A DNA stretch of 37,319 nucleotides from Aphanocapsa sp. GSE-SYN-MK-11-07L (GCA_019359715.1 JAHHGS010000114.1:1-37319); one strand, 5' to 3'; positions 23,178-33,316 are shown, counted from the stretch's first letter. Numbers and translations: made by a program. The notes: a model not told the origin generated them from the letters alone.

Positions 23178-23996
23178 TCAAGCACGGGAAATATCGACCA
23201 CCCTACTGCCCCGCTGATTCAATCGTTGCAAAGTCGGTGAGAGTTGGTCATAGCTGACCAGATACTCACTGATGCTGCGCCGAAGCTGAGGTTTACTGCC
23301 GCTAGCCGCTTGGGATACCCGCACTCGGTACAAGTCGCCCCGATCGCCCGTGGTGTTGCCAGCCAGTCCGCGCCCAAAGTTGGGAGTCCGAACCGGGTTA
23401 GCCATATTGCGGGCCAAATCTTGCGTTAGCCAAGCTGATTTGTTTCTGCCCTGAGCGCGATCGCTGTTGGCGTAGCCTTGATACAGTTGGAACATCCGGT
23501 TAAAGCCAACTGTTTTTTGCCCTGGTTGAGTCGCAAATCCCCGGTAGTAGGGCACAATCGATTCGCCAAAATTTTCTTGATATTCCGACGAATCGAGGTA
23601 AGAGTCAATTTCAGCTTCGTAGCCTTTTTGAATGTAGAGATTAACGTGCTCGGTAATTTCTGATTCATCAAACGGAGCCCGGCCGAGCAGGTGCTTAAAA
23701 TTCAGCTCAATAAAGCGCACTTGAGGCGTGGAATGAAAAAACTTGTGTCGGTATAGCTCCGACTGAGCGAGGGCGCGGACGAAATCTCGCACCGAAGCGT
23801 AGCCCTGCCGCAGCAGCGATTCAGCGCTGGTCAGTCGTTCGGCCTCCATCAGGTGCTCATTACCCATTACTTGCCGGTAGGCGGCTACAATTACAGCTTG
23901 CACATCAGCCTCAGTCCAATTGGGTCGCAGTTCCACGGGCGACGAAGCGGCAAACGGTTCAAATCCCAATTGTCGGGCTGCCATAGAACTTGTCAT
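23178..23996 (-). CDS. cpcC: Phycocyanin-associated rod linker CpcC (second paralogue)
   Basis: This 272-residue rod linker has the same two-domain layout as its neighbour: [70 protein letters not shown], then the CpcD-like end YRVRVSQ and [19 protein letters not shown]. It presumably holds a different position in the rod. ATG 23996 is supported by AAGGAG; an in-frame TTG two codons upstream is less likely. Confidence 0.93.
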   Translation of the reverse strand: MTSSMAARQLGFEPFAASSPVELRPNWTEADVQAVIVAAYRQVMGNEHLMEAERLTSAESLLRQGYASVRDFVRALAQSELYRHKFFHSTPQVRFIELNFKHLLGRAPFDESEITEHVNLYIQKGYEAEIDSYLDSSEYQENFGESIVPYYRGFATQPGQKTVGFNRMFQLYQGYANSDRAQGRNKSAWLTQDLARNMANPVRTPNFGRGLAGNTTGDRGDLYRVRVSQAASGSKPQLRRSISEYLVSYDQLSPTLQRLNQRGSRVVDISRA

Positions 23997-24048
23997 GTTC
24001 AAAGCTCCTTGACTTAATTTTCTTGACTTGATTTTTTGTCAAAAACAA

Positions 24049-24110
24049 GCCCAGAACCCCAGAGCATTGCTGATGCAGCCGCGCACCAACCTTATTCTGT
24101 TGTTCTGGGC
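24049..24110 (-). terminator. Intercistronic hairpin between cpcA and the linker genes
   Basis: GTTCTGGGC (24102-24110) and GCCCAGAAC (24049-24057) form a perfect 9-bp stem in the 121-nt gap between cpcA and the first linker gene. On the leftward transcript the second arm is followed by TTGTTTTTG. This fits a partial terminator or processing site that makes short cpcBA transcripts more abundant than full-length ones, a known feature of cpc operons. Confidence 0.65.
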
Positions 24111-24117
24111 AACCCTC

Positions 24118-24606
24118 CTAGCTGAGAGCGTTGATGGCGTAGTCGATGTAGGAATTGGCTTCCACGGCTGGGTCGCCGCTTAGACCATGATTGGCCTTAA
24201 TGTGCTTGAGGGCTTCCACATACCAGCTCGGAGACAAATCAAAGGTGCGATTGATTTCGGTCAGACCACCCAGCAGATAGTCATCAATCGGGCCAGTCCC
24301 ACCCGCAATCAGGCAGTACGTCACCATCCGCACATAGTAGCCAATATCCCGCACGCACTTGGCTTTACCTGTAGGGCTAGAGGCAAAGTTGTTGCCTTGC
24401 ATCTGGGTGGTGTAGGGAAACTTTTGATAGACAGCGTTAGCAGCGGCTTCAGCCAGACTGTCAGCTTTGGCGCTCAGCGCTTTGGCGGCATCAAGACTAG
24501 CGGCGGCTTGCCGGAAGCGACCAAAGGCGACTTGAATCTCGGTGGAGCTAAGAAAGCGTCCTTGAGAATCTGCTGCGGCGACCGCTTCAGTTAAAGGCGT
24601 TTTCAT
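24118..24606 (-). CDS. cpcA: Phycocyanin alpha subunit
   Basis: This is the 162-residue alpha subunit of phycocyanin. The chromophore-binding Cys (Cys84 in family numbering) is in [19 protein letters not shown]. It begins [20 protein letters not shown] and ends [13 protein letters not shown], all typical. ATG 24606 gives the standard length; six upstream in-frame residues are not part of the protein. It pairs with CpcB, encoded 85 nt upstream, to form the alpha-beta monomer of the rods. Confidence 0.97.
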   Translation of the reverse strand: MKTPLTEAVAAADSQGRFLSSTEIQVAFGRFRQAAASLDAAKALSAKADSLAEAAANAVYQKFPYTTQMQGNNFASSPTGKAKCVRDIGYYVRMVTYCLIAGGTGPIDDYLLGGLTEINRTFDLSPSWYVEALKHIKANHGLSGDPAVEANSYIDYAINALS

Positions 24607-24691
24607 ACGGTATGAACCTCTCAATAGTTATGCAAAGTTGTTGGTAGCGTTTGGGTTGGAACCTAAATCAGCAGTTGCAGTTAAGGAACGG

Positions 24692-25210
24692 CTAGCCGAC
24701 AGCAGAAGCGGCCCGATCGAAGTAGCTGCCCAATTCGGCCATGAGTGAGCTACAGTCACCGCGGGTGACGCCATTCTGATCATTGGCAATCGCGATCGCG
24801 GCTTCTTTCATCTTGTTGACGCCATTCGCCACAGAGCCACCGGGGACGCCCAGAGCCACATAGGTTTCCCGCAGGCCATTCAGGCAGCGATCGTCAAGCA
24901 CACTGGCATCGCCAGCGAAAGTGGCATAGGTAACATAGCGGAGGATGATCTCCATATCCCGCAGGCAAGCAGCCATCCGGCGGTTGGTATAAGCGTTGCC
25001 GCCCGGAGCAATCAGTTGGGGCTGCTCAGCAAACAGGGCGCGAGCGGCATTGGCCACAATCGCCGAGGCGTTGGAAGTAATCCGGTTGACAACATCCATC
25101 CGCTTGGTGCCGTCTGCCACCATACTTTTTAAGGCATCGATCTGAGTACCGCTCACGTATTCGCCGCGCGTGTCTGCTTGAGAAACGACTTTAGTAAATG
25201 CGTCTAACAT
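24692..25210 (-). CDS. cpcB: Phycocyanin beta subunit
   Basis: This is the 172-residue beta subunit of phycocyanin. The two chromophore-binding cysteines are visible in [20 protein letters not shown] (Cys82 by family numbering) and TRGDCSSLM (Cys153). The Asn72 region ([10 protein letters not shown]) is also present. ATG 25210 is preceded by AGGAGA and gives the standard length. It is the first gene of the cpc operon. Confidence 0.97.
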   Translation of the reverse strand: MLDAFTKVVSQADTRGEYVSGTQIDALKSMVADGTKRMDVVNRITSNASAIVANAARALFAEQPQLIAPGGNAYTNRRMAACLRDMEIILRYVTYATFAGDASVLDDRCLNGLRETYVALGVPGGSVANGVNKMKEAAIAIANDQNGVTRGDCSSLMAELGSYFDRAASAVG

Positions 25211-25856
25211 GCAAGAATCTCCTAGATTGAGATGGGTTCGAGTTGTCCAAAGCTGCTGACCGCCAAGCTGTTGCAATTTATCAACAGGCAACCTGACGAG
25301 TTCAATCTCGCCTTATGGAAGGGATTACTCAGGAGAGGGAAACCCCCAGCACTGCAGGTTGATTCAGAGCAACCACACAGCTTAGTAGCGTAAATATCGG
25401 CGCAAACAGCCCGCTCTCAAAACTCATTGGCGCAAGCAACAAATGCCGTACAATGAGTGAGAGAAACCTGAACCCTGGACTTTGAAAGTCAGGGTTCAGT
25501 AGCTTTTGGACACTTTGATTAAAGCAACCTACTTGTGCAATTTTTGTGCAATTTAGCTAGGTAGGGTCTGAGACATCGTTAAGTAATATAAATAGTTTCC
25601 CCAGACTTGGTTTAATAAGGGTTCTAGACCAAGGATGGGGAATTTATTTGTGATCAATCTCTTTACATTAGTTTGCATTTAATCTGAAGTTGGGGCAATT
25701 ATTGCCGGTCAGCTAGACCGATGCACACAATCGATGAGGTTACTTCTGGCTGACTAAATTTGATTGTTGGCAAGTTTTACTCGTAGGATTTAAGCCATGA
25801 TTTTGGGTGGTTTGAAGTTTGCCCAGACCAGCCAAAATTTAGCCTGGAGATTGCAG
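25211..25856. promoter_or_regulatory. Divergent upstream region of cpc operon and oxidoreductase gene
   Basis: I see no convincing gene in these 646 nt. It should contain the cpc promoter and its long untranslated leader. A strong hairpin lies at 25468-25499: CTGAACCCTG and CAGGGTTCAG are perfect arms, extended inward by GACTTT/AAAGTC with one bulge. A short direct repeat, TTGTGCAATTT, occurs twice near 25534-25553. I could not assign -35/-10 elements with confidence. Confidence 0.5.
25468..25499. repeat. Strong hairpin upstream of cpcB
   Basis: Perfect 10-bp arms, extended to about 15 bp with one bulged G, enclose a very short loop. It lies 258 nt upstream of the cpcB start. It could be a leader structure of the cpc transcript or a terminator for either direction, though T-runs are weak on both sides. 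Confidence 0.6.
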
Positions 25857-27644
25857 ATGAATCAACTTTCGGCAGATGTTTTAGTTGTCGGTGGAGGCAC
25901 AGGCGGCACAGCGGCCGCAATTCAAGCTGCGCGGACTGGCGCCAACACAATTTTGGTCAGTGAGCTGCCGTGGCTGGGGGGAATGCTGACAGCAGAGGGC
26001 GTTGCTGCCCCGGATGGGAACGAACTCTTGGCTTGGCAAACGGGGCTGTGGGGAGCCTATTTGCGATCGCTCCAGCAGCGCCAACCCAACGGACTCGACC
26101 ACGGCTGGGTCAGCTTTTTTACCTATGACCCCAAACTGGGGGCAGAGATTTTTGCCGACTGGGTAGCCGCCCTGCCGAATCTGCGCTGGATTATTCAGCA
26201 AACTCCTTTAGAAGTTCTGCGCCAAGCCAATCAAATCACTGGGGTGCGGTTTGCTGACTTCACCGTGCAGGCGCAAATTACGATTGATGGAACTGAACTT
26301 GGTGACTTGCTGCCTTTGGGCAATATTCCCCACCGCTGGGGCTGGGAGTGGCGATCGCAGTGGTCAGAACCAAGTGCGCCGCTAGCAGAAACTCCCCTGA
26401 CTCGGACTTATCCCGTCCAGGTGCCGACCTGGGTCGTGATGCTAAGAGACTTTGGGAACGGGGCGATCGCCCCTGAAATTCCGCCTGCTCCGACCTGGAA
26501 TCCTGAGCTATTCGCCGGGGCGTGGACTGGCTACGATCCGTTGCAGTTTTTAAACTATGGTCGGTTGCCGGGCGATCGGTTGATGATCAATTGGCCACAG
26601 CGCGGCAATGACTACGGGGAAGGGATTGAGCGCCTAGTAGGCACACCCCAAGCCCGATCGCAGTTCCTACAAGAAAGTCTCTGGCACAGCCAAAATTTTG
26701 CCTGCTATCTGCAATGTCAGTTGGGTCGCCGCTACGGTTTAGCTCAAGATGCCTTTCCTGAGCAAGCCCCGGGGGGCGGGGCGTTTGCCCTCCAGCCCTA
26801 CTACCGCGAGAGCCGCCGCTTGGTTGGCTTAACCACAATCATTGAGCAAGACATTTTGCCAATGCCGGGCGCTCAGGTAGCCAAACTGCCCGTGAACGAG
26901 CAGGGAGAAATAACGGCGATCGCCCTTGGCAACTATCCGAATGACCATCATTACCCCAGTGGGGATATTCCGCTCCAGCCCAAATCGATTCGCTGGGGTG
27001 GACGGTGGACGGGTACACCCTTCACCCTTCCCTACTCAGCCCTGATTCCGGCTGAAGTGGATGGGTTTTTAGTCTGCGAAAAAAACATTTCGGTTTCACA
27101 CATTGCCAATGGGGCCACTCGCCTCCAACCGCTAGTGCTGGGGATTGGTCAGGCGGCCGGCATGGCGGCGGCCTTGTGCGTCAAACATCGCTGCCAGCCG
27201 AGGGATTTACCCGTGCGAACGCTACAATCCGCCCTGCTGAGTGACCCGATCGCGCCCGCCGCGATCGTGCCGCTGTTTAACCTGCTGCCCGATCATCCCG
27301 ACTGGTTGACTTGGCAACATTACTATTTGGATCACCCGCAAGCTTATCCGCTGGACGGCACCTGTGCAGACTTAGCGCCCCCAAGCATTAGCTGCTTGCC
27401 GCCAGACAGCCCCTTTTTGCAAGTTTTTACCGGAACGTTTGATCGCTTAGAAGCACAAAACTACGGCTTTAGTTTGGACAATGGCGATTCTCCACCAGAG
27501 ACAGTTGGCGATCGCTGGCAGTTAGTCACCCTCGACCCAAGCGTTAACCAGCAATTGCAGGCTTGTCAGACTGGGCAACGGCTCAAGCTCCAAGGCTGGG
27601 CAAATCACTCTGGTCGATGGATTCGCGTTCATGCGCTTGTTTGA
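25857..27644 (+). CDS. FAD-dependent oxidoreductase
   Basis: This protein of about 595 residues starts with a dinucleotide-binding fold, VLVVGGGTGGTAAAIQAA, and continues with LPWLGGMLTAEG, typical of FAD-dependent oxidoreductases of the PF12831 type. A second FAD-contact region is near GFLVCEKNISVSHIANGATR and LGIGQAAGMAAALC. The C-terminal 130 residues are not recognisable. The substrate is unknown. ATG 25857 has GGAG upstream; an ATG at 25797 would add 20 residues. No partner genes adjoin it. Confidence 0.8.
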   Translation: MNQLSADVLVVGGGTGGTAAAIQAARTGANTILVSELPWLGGMLTAEGVAAPDGNELLAWQTGLWGAYLRSLQQRQPNGLDHGWVSFFTYDPKLGAEIFADWVAALPNLRWIIQQTPLEVLRQANQITGVRFADFTVQAQITIDGTELGDLLPLGNIPHRWGWEWRSQWSEPSAPLAETPLTRTYPVQVPTWVVMLRDFGNGAIAPEIPPAPTWNPELFAGAWTGYDPLQFLNYGRLPGDRLMINWPQRGNDYGEGIERLVGTPQARSQFLQESLWHSQNFACYLQCQLGRRYGLAQDAFPEQAPGGGAFALQPYYRESRRLVGLTTIIEQDILPMPGAQVAKLPVNEQGEITAIALGNYPNDHHYPSGDIPLQPKSIRWGGRWTGTPFTLPYSALIPAEVDGFLVCEKNISVSHIANGATRLQPLVLGIGQAAGMAAALCVKHRCQPRDLPVRTLQSALLSDPIAPAAIVPLFNLLPDHPDWLTWQHYYLDHPQAYPLDGTCADLAPPSISCLPPDSPFLQVFTGTFDRLEAQNYGFSLDNGDSPPETVGDRWQLVTLDPSVNQQLQACQTGQRLKLQGWANHSGRWIRVHALV

Positions 27645-27740
27645 GGCTGATTTGCAAATGCTCCATTTATCGATAGAATACTTTTTATCGGTTTATCGAC
27701 CGATTTACCGTAGATTACTTAGCTGGGTGTAAAACGAAGG

Positions 27741-28868
27741 ATGACTAATCCCTATAACTTGTCCACTGTTCGGGCTGGGCGATCGCAATGGCCAAACCGC
27801 TTGCAGCATAAGCTGAGATCTTTCAAATCTTTGATGGCGCTATTTCTGGTCGGTTTAGGCATGAGCGGGGCGATCGCCGCTTGCAGCCCCAGTCCTCAAG
27901 ACACAACTGGCTCCACTGCCAAGCAGCCGGATGTGGAGTTAACCCTTGTCTCTTTTGCTGTCACCAAGAGCGGTTATTCGCGGGTAATTCCTAAGTTCAC
28001 TGAGAAATGGAAGCAAGAACACAACCAAAATGTCACCTTTAATCAAAGCTATGGTGGCTCTGGTTCGCAGACGCGGGCAGTGGTTGATGGGCTAGAAGCT
28101 GACATTGTTCACCTGGCGCTGGCCCTCGACACCGATAAAATTGTCAAAGCAGGGCTGATTGAACCGGGCTGGGCAAACAAATCTCCCAATCAAAGCATTG
28201 TCACTAAGTCAGTAGCGGCTTTAGTCACTCGCGAAGGCAACCCGAAAGAGATCAAAAATTGGTCAGATTTAGCCAAACCAGACATCAAAGTGATCACCGC
28301 TGATCCAAAGACCTCTGGTGTTGCCCGCTGGAACTTCCTAGCCCTCTGGGGTTCTGTGGTCAAAACAGGTGGAAATGCTGCCAAAGCCCAAGAATTTGTG
28401 ACCCAGGTTTACGGCAATGTGCCAATCTTAACCAGAGACGCGCGAGAAGCTTCCGATGTCTTTTTCAAGCAAGGTCAGGGCGATGCACTGATCAACTACG
28501 AAAACGAAATTCTCTTAGCGGCTGAAGAGGGAAAACCATTGCCCTACACGATTCCTGAAGTCAATATTTCGATCGACAACCCGATCGCCGTTGTCGATCA
28601 AAACGTCGATAAACACAAAACGCGGCAGGTTGCAGAAGCTTTCGTTCAATACTTGTTCACGCCAGAAGCCCAGCAAGAATTTGCCCAAGTCGGTTTTCGT
28701 CCAGTCGATCCAACTGTTGCTAAAGCACCGGAGTTTGTGAAGAAATTTCCCGCCGTCAAAACTCTGTTTACGGCTGATCAATTAGGCGGCTGGACGGAAA
28801 TTCAAAAGCAGTTCTTTGCCGATGGCGCTTTATTCGACCAAATTCAGGCTGGGATTAGAAAAGCCTGA
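27741..28868 (+). CDS. sbpA: Sulfate-binding lipoprotein of an ABC transporter (SbpA-like)
   Basis: This 375-residue substrate-binding protein belongs to the sulfate/thiosulfate family: LTLVSFAVTKSGYSRVIPKF near the start of the mature part, NQSYGGSGSQTRAVVDGLEA, HLALALDTDKI, ADPKTSGVARWNFLALWG and DALINYENE. A lipobox-like IAAC near residue 48 follows a hydrophobic stretch, so it should be a lipoprotein. The usual cysT, cysW and cysA genes are not adjacent; the next gene is convergent. A small palindrome (ATCGGT-TTATCG-ACCGAT, about 27686-27703) lies upstream and may be an operator. Confidence 0.9.
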   Translation: MTNPYNLSTVRAGRSQWPNRLQHKLRSFKSLMALFLVGLGMSGAIAACSPSPQDTTGSTAKQPDVELTLVSFAVTKSGYSRVIPKFTEKWKQEHNQNVTFNQSYGGSGSQTRAVVDGLEADIVHLALALDTDKIVKAGLIEPGWANKSPNQSIVTKSVAALVTREGNPKEIKNWSDLAKPDIKVITADPKTSGVARWNFLALWGSVVKTGGNAAKAQEFVTQVYGNVPILTRDAREASDVFFKQGQGDALINYENEILLAAEEGKPLPYTIPEVNISIDNPIAVVDQNVDKHKTRQVAEAFVQYLFTPEAQQEFAQVGFRPVDPTVAKAPEFVKKFPAVKTLFTADQLGGWTEIQKQFFADGALFDQIQAGIRKA

Positions 28869-28891
28869 TTCAGAGCTGGCATGATTCCTAA

Positions 28892-29881
28892 TCACGGCAA
28901 AGCTTCACAGACTTGATTGCTGTCGGCACTTGTATCAGCGGCGATCGCCGTTACTTTGTAGCAATTCTGATCTCCCTTACTGCCGGTCAGCGTATCTGTA
29001 AAGTTCAAGTTAGAGCCGCTATAGATTTCGGTTGGGGGGCCTCCGGCCACAGACCGCACTAACTTAAACGTGGAAATGCTAGGGTTTCCCCACCCCCAAG
29101 TCAAAGCAATCTGATTTCCCGTGCGGGTAGCAGATAAGCTGGGAGCTGAGATGTTAGCGAGTCGAGAAAAGGCTTTACTGGCTAAATTGCGAGTTTCGCT
29201 GGTCAAGTTAGAGAGGGCGCTGCGTAGATACAGATCAACCAAGCCTTGGGTTACACAGGCATAAAACCCACCGCTCCCCGATAGTACGCCGGGGGCAACA
29301 CAAGCAGGCGTCGGCCCCGTGGCAGACATTGAGTCCACCAGCACATCACTGGCGATCGGTGAACTGCAAGGGTTGATTGTGCCATCAATTTTGGGGACGC
29401 GCCCATAGCGGCTGACAATCCGGGGGCCCAGCCAACTGCTCGGATTAGGACGAATGTCGTAAACGACCTGATCATAATCTTTTGGAAATGCACAACTTGG
29501 ACTGGCTGTCATCGGAATTTCTAAATAGAGGGCAATCGTGCCGTAGTTGCCCAAATTAGCCAAATTCAGGCCAGAGCTAGTGATCACATCCTGGAGCGTA
29601 GTTGATCCGCCATCAGCAACTGCTGTCACCGTTCGATTAATTCTCCGAGCAGCCTGAATTTCCTGAGTCATAAAGTCAAAGGCTCGGCTGAGTTCAATCC
29701 GCCGCTCGATCTTGATTTGGGACTGTTTATTCAGATTGCTGATCATAATTAGAGCTGAGAATGCCAGCGCCACCACCAGGAAGCTAATGCTAGTTGCAAT
29801 TAGCAACTCAGGCAGGGTAAACCCCAGCCGCGATCGCTGGCGGTGACGATAATTAGAAGCGTTGACCCGGTATCTTTTCAT
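28892..29881 (-). CDS. Minor pilin (PilW-like) with C-terminal fibronectin III-like domain
   Basis: This 329-residue protein has a class III signal: a basic leader followed by GFTLPELLIATSISFLVV, with Gly at the prepilin-peptidase site and Glu at +5, so it is a type IV pilin-like protein. The last 85 residues look like a fibronectin type III domain (SAPSLSATRTGNQIALTW, FKLVRSVAGG, CYKVTAIAAD). Such a fusion could serve surface adhesion. It is the last of four pilin-like genes, 5 nt after the previous one. Confidence 0.8.
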   Translation of the reverse strand: MKRYRVNASNYRHRQRSRLGFTLPELLIATSISFLVVALAFSALIMISNLNKQSQIKIERRIELSRAFDFMTQEIQAARRINRTVTAVADGGSTTLQDVITSSGLNLANLGNYGTIALYLEIPMTASPSCAFPKDYDQVVYDIRPNPSSWLGPRIVSRYGRVPKIDGTINPCSSPIASDVLVDSMSATGPTPACVAPGVLSGSGGFYACVTQGLVDLYLRSALSNLTSETRNLASKAFSRLANISAPSLSATRTGNQIALTWGWGNPSISTFKLVRSVAGGPPTEIYSGSNLNFTDTLTGSKGDQNCYKVTAIAADTSADSNQVCEALP

Positions 29882-29886
29882 TGTTT

Positions 29887-30486
29887 CTACTCAATCGCGG
29901 TGCAAGTCCCCTTGCTTAAATCTTTAGAATGCTTTAGTTCGCCGCTATAGACTCCGACTCGGGTCAGACCCAAGGTGCTAGAAATCGCAATACATTTGCG
30001 ATCTTTAACTGCGGTTTCAGGCATGTAGAAGACAAATTTCCCACTCGGATCGCTGGCAATGCCAGCGCTTTCGACTATGAATTCAGCCGTTCCTAGCACG
30101 CCGAACGTGAGCTGAATGCCGGTTTTATTATTGCCAGCCCCACTATTTTTATCTGAGCCGTCTATTTTGGTAGGCTTGATATTGGTGACAGCATCTACTT
30201 GTTCCGGTAAGGTGCGATCGCCGGTCACCAGGCATGGCCCCGTCACATTGCCACCTGAAAGATCTAGGCTGACGACACAGGCTTGACTGAGCCGAATTGC
30301 CTGGCGCTGCGATTCCTGTAATGCTCCCCGGACGCTCACAATCGCCTGATCGAGCTTGAACCGATCAAACATGCCGATTAGACTAGGAGCGGTCATCATC
30401 ACCAGCACCCCCATCACAGCAATCAGGACGGCTTGTTCAGCGAGGGTAAAGCCCCGGTTTTTGTTACGGACATTTGAGCGCGGCAT
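29887..30486 (-). CDS. Minor pilin (FimT/GspH-like)
   Basis: This 199-residue pseudopilin starts MPRSNVRNKNRGFTLAEQAV, with the cleavage Gly and Glu at +5 and the hydrophobic helix LIAVMGVLVMMTAPSLIGMF. A region with VRGALQESQRQAIRLSQACVV is typical of FimT/GspH. Its ATG overlaps the end of the preceding gene by 23 nt. It would be assembled into type IV pili as a minor component or initiator. Confidence 0.82.
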   Translation of the reverse strand: MPRSNVRNKNRGFTLAEQAVLIAVMGVLVMMTAPSLIGMFDRFKLDQAIVSVRGALQESQRQAIRLSQACVVSLDLSGGNVTGPCLVTGDRTLPEQVDAVTNIKPTKIDGSDKNSGAGNNKTGIQLTFGVLGTAEFIVESAGIASDPSGKFVFYMPETAVKDRKCIAISSTLGLTRVGVYSGELKHSKDLSKGTCTAIE

Positions 30487-31045
30487 TTGGAAGCACCTCG
30501 GTTGAGAGTGTGGCGATCGCAGATCCCCCCGTTTGCGGAGTCACCACGTAGTCGATTTTCAGTAAGTTAAACGGGTCAGCCGCCGTGGCATAAACGGCGG
30601 TTCGGGTCAGGATTAGGTCTTTACCGCCGATGAATCGGGGGCCGAACACCTTTGGCGAACCGCCCAAGTCAGCCAGTAAACCAGCCGCCAGCCCGTGAGC
30701 TGGACTGGTGGCGCTACATTTAGGCGATGGAAAAGCATTTTTTTCATATTCGCTGGCTCTGAATCTGACCAGTTCTAAATCTTCTTGTATCCAGGTGAAG
30801 GCGCGATCGTACTGCTCGGCCCGGCTACTAAAGATGGCTGCCAACATCAAGGTTTGCATGGTTGCCCCCACAAAGCCGACCACCATCACCAGCGAAACGA
30901 TAACTTCGGTCAGCGTGAACCCTTGTTCTGGCCGCCGCTGCTGTTTAACCAGAGGAGAGGTAGGGTGCCGCAACCCACTGACTCGGCTGGAAAGTGGCAA
31001 CAATCTTCGTCTGACTGTGCCCTTTACAGCTTCACTCGCTGCCAT
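30464..31045 (-). CDS. Minor pilin (PilV-like)
   Basis: This 193-residue protein has a prepilin motif QGFTLTEVIVSLVMVVGFVG with Glu at +5. The leader before the cleavage Gly is long (about 41 residues) if ATG 31045 is correct; a start nearer the motif is possible but no better signal is seen. It overlaps the end of the PilX-like gene by 22 nt. The mature part shows RAFTWIQEDLELVRFRAS, like PilV/HpsB-type pseudopilins in cyanobacteria. Confidence 0.78.
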   Translation of the reverse strand: MAASEAVKGTVRRRLLPLSSRVSGLRHPTSPLVKQQRRPEQGFTLTEVIVSLVMVVGFVGATMQTLMLAAIFSSRAEQYDRAFTWIQEDLELVRFRASEYEKNAFPSPKCSATSPAHGLAAGLLADLGGSPKVFGPRFIGGKDLILTRTAVYATAADPFNLLKIDYVVTPQTGGSAIATLSTEVLPNAALKCP

Positions 31046-32364
31046 TTGAGCACCCCACTCAACTTGCTTCTGTTCATTAGATTGAGGCTCTTCAGCACAT
31101 CCGCCAAGCTGGACACATCCTCAGGTACCGCAATGGCAGAGAAATCTCCCGAAGTCGTCGAGATTTCTTTCATCCAGACCACCCCATTAATGTTGGAACT
31201 TCCACCACAGCCATCGGCTTTCCCGGCTAGTTCTAACTTGTCTCGACGGGAATAGACAAAGGCTGTTTGCACACAAGCCTGATCCTGAACCTTAAAGGGC
31301 TGGGAAGCCGACATAATAATTCGTAAATCCCCAACTTTAGGTGGTTTGCCATCCGTGCGGATATTCCGAATTTTGGCTTGATCAAGGATCTGCGCTGATC
31401 CATTCACGTAGAGATGAATTGGCCCATTGGTTGTATCAAAGTCAACAATGTTGTTGTTTTTTAGCTCTATCTTGTCAGTCCGATAATTCGTAATTCCCCC
31501 GGTGCTTAAGACGGTTCGGGTATTGTCCAGGGAGCCTAAATTGGTACCTTGAGGTGAGGCTGGCAAGGTCAGGGCAAGCTTGCAGGCAATAATTTTTCCA
31601 GAGACATTATCGGTTGTAAAGCCGTCATTAGATCCTGTCTTGATTGCATTTAAATAAGCACCACGGGCTGGCTCACCCGGAGCCGCCGAGCCAGTCAAAC
31701 CAGGGGCTTCAGACAAAGCTGGATCATAGTAGACATTGCCATTACTACCTGAAATTTTCCGCCCTAAGAGTTCAAGCTTTTCAGCAGAAACCACGCCAGG
31801 GAAATTCTGATTTACAGAACTGATTGCTGTTGTCACCACCAGATAAGACGTGCCCGTTTTCTCCTTTCCTTCCACCAAAAAGGTGCCCGTCTGATTGTTG
31901 GCGTTGTAACGGTAAGCCTTGAGCGTGTACTGGCCATTGGCACCGATCGCCCCGGTATAGGTAATGCTGGGTGGAGTTACCCCAGTCCCGCAGTTAGAAC
32001 TGGCTGGGATATTTTCCCACTCATTAACGGCTGTGCCTTCTTCATCCCCGTTGTTGAGAATGCCGTCTGGGCCAAAATAAGTTTTGCTCGTTGACGGATT
32101 CAGCGGGTCGTAATTTCGGGTCAATAAAACTGAGTTATGTGCTTTGATCAGTTCGGTTAGCGCTCTGGCCATTCCGCCCTCGGCGACGGCCAGGCTATTG
32201 CTGGTTCGCGATCGGGTGGTGGAAATTGCCTGATCTTGCTGGGCTTTGGTAATTAGGGTTGTGGTTAGCAAAAGCATAATCACGCCGATCGCCATTGCCA
32301 CGACCAACGTAAATCCCTGATCCCTTTGACCTGATTTTTGCAGCCCCTTCAACCGTCGCTTCAT
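31024..32364 (-). CDS. Pilin-like protein (PilX-type), first gene of minor-pilin operon
   Basis: This 446-residue protein begins with a basic leader and QGFTLVVAMAIGVIMLLLTT. It has the prepilin cleavage Gly but lacks Glu at +5, as is common in PilX-type proteins, followed by an AISTTRSRTSNSLAVAEGGM segment typical of that group. The large C-terminal part has no domain I recognise. It heads the operon pilX-pilV-fimT-pilW, the usual set of minor pilins priming type IV pilus assembly. The hps loci of hormogonium-forming cyanobacteria have similar sets. Confidence 0.75.
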   Translation of the reverse strand: MKRRLKGLQKSGQRDQGFTLVVAMAIGVIMLLLTTTLITKAQQDQAISTTRSRTSNSLAVAEGGMARALTELIKAHNSVLLTRNYDPLNPSTSKTYFGPDGILNNGDEEGTAVNEWENIPASSNCGTGVTPPSITYTGAIGANGQYTLKAYRYNANNQTGTFLVEGKEKTGTSYLVVTTAISSVNQNFPGVVSAEKLELLGRKISGSNGNVYYDPALSEAPGLTGSAAPGEPARGAYLNAIKTGSNDGFTTDNVSGKIIACKLALTLPASPQGTNLGSLDNTRTVLSTGGITNYRTDKIELKNNNIVDFDTTNGPIHLYVNGSAQILDQAKIRNIRTDGKPPKVGDLRIIMSASQPFKVQDQACVQTAFVYSRRDKLELAGKADGCGGSSNINGVVWMKEISTTSGDFSAIAVPEDVSSLADVLKSLNLMNRSKLSGVLKWQRVKL

Positions 32365-32660
32365 CTTCAGCAGTACTCCAGCAATCTGTGCAAAATGTTT
32401 TTAACTCCTCTGTCTCAAGGATTCCCCCAAACATTCAAAACCAGATCATGCCTTCAGACTCAGAATCCAATCGGGTAACGCTGACCCCCTTTAGATCAGG
32501 GACGATTCGTCTTCAACAGGACAAACCTCGCTTATTGGCCGGCTGAAGGTTAGACTGTCGCAAGCTGGCAAATCCAGCCTAGAATACTGACAGATAGTCG
32601 CTAATTTTGCCTTTTTTCTAAATCGCTTGGCAAAGCTAGATATTTTTTGAACCAAACGCT

Positions 32661-32858
32661 ATGCAAGACTTTTTTAGAAATGTGCCACGCTACCCCCGCT
32701 ACCTGATTAGCTTCTCGCTGGGCATATTTTGGAACCTGCTCCGCCCTTTAATTCCGCTCTTAAAGCGCCCCTTGACGGCGATCGCTCTAATTGGCGTTTT
32801 GGTCGGTGGATTGGCTTTTATTAGCTTTACCCTCCAAGCCATGCTGGGGCTGAGCTAA
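32661..32858 (+). CDS. DUF751 (Ycf33-like) small membrane protein
   Basis: This 65-residue protein is typical of DUF751: MQDFFRNVPRYPRYLISFSL at the start and FTLQAMLGLS at the end, with two hydrophobic stretches. The function is unknown. In cyanobacteria it commonly sits just upstream of rbfA, as here (56 nt before it). Confidence 0.85.
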   Translation: MQDFFRNVPRYPRYLISFSLGIFWNLLRPLIPLLKRPLTAIALIGVLVGGLAFISFTLQAMLGLS

Positions 32859-32914
32859 TGTCTATTTAATTTATTCTTTTATCCTCTTTTATCCCCACTT
32901 CAGGAAGCAAATCA

Positions 32915-33316
32915 ATGGCTACAGATCGCCGGATTGCCCGCGTTGCTGAACTCATCCGGCGAGAGGTGAGTCAAATGCTGATGGTTGGCATCAAAGATGA
33001 TCGGGTTGGGGCTGGCATGGTCAGCGTCACGGATGTGGATGTGTCGGGCGATTTGCAGCATGCCAAAATTTTCGTCAGTGTCTATGGCACAGAAGAAGCA
33101 AGAGCCGCTACGATGTCGGGGCTGAAGGCAGCGACGGGCTACGTCCGGGGGGAATTGGGGCGACGAGTTCGCCTCCGCCGGACTCCAGAAGTTATTTTCC
33201 TAGAAGATCGCTCCTTGGAGCGGGGCACCAAGGTTTTATCGTTATTGAATCAACTCAGTCAGGAACGAGAACAAATGACTGAGCCTGCTGATTTGACTGA
33301 TGGCTCAGACCTTTAA
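32915..33316 (+). CDS. rbfA: Ribosome-binding factor A
   Basis: This 133-residue RbfA assists late maturation of the 30S subunit and 16S rRNA 5' processing. Typical segments are [36 protein letters not shown] and [18 protein letters not shown] in a KH-like fold. Length is normal. It lies between DUF751 and a GH3 gene on the same strand. Confidence 0.95.
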   Translation: MATDRRIARVAELIRREVSQMLMVGIKDDRVGAGMVSVTDVDVSGDLQHAKIFVSVYGTEEARAATMSGLKAATGYVRGELGRRVRLRRTPEVIFLEDRSLERGTKVLSLLNQLSQEREQMTEPADLTDGSDL

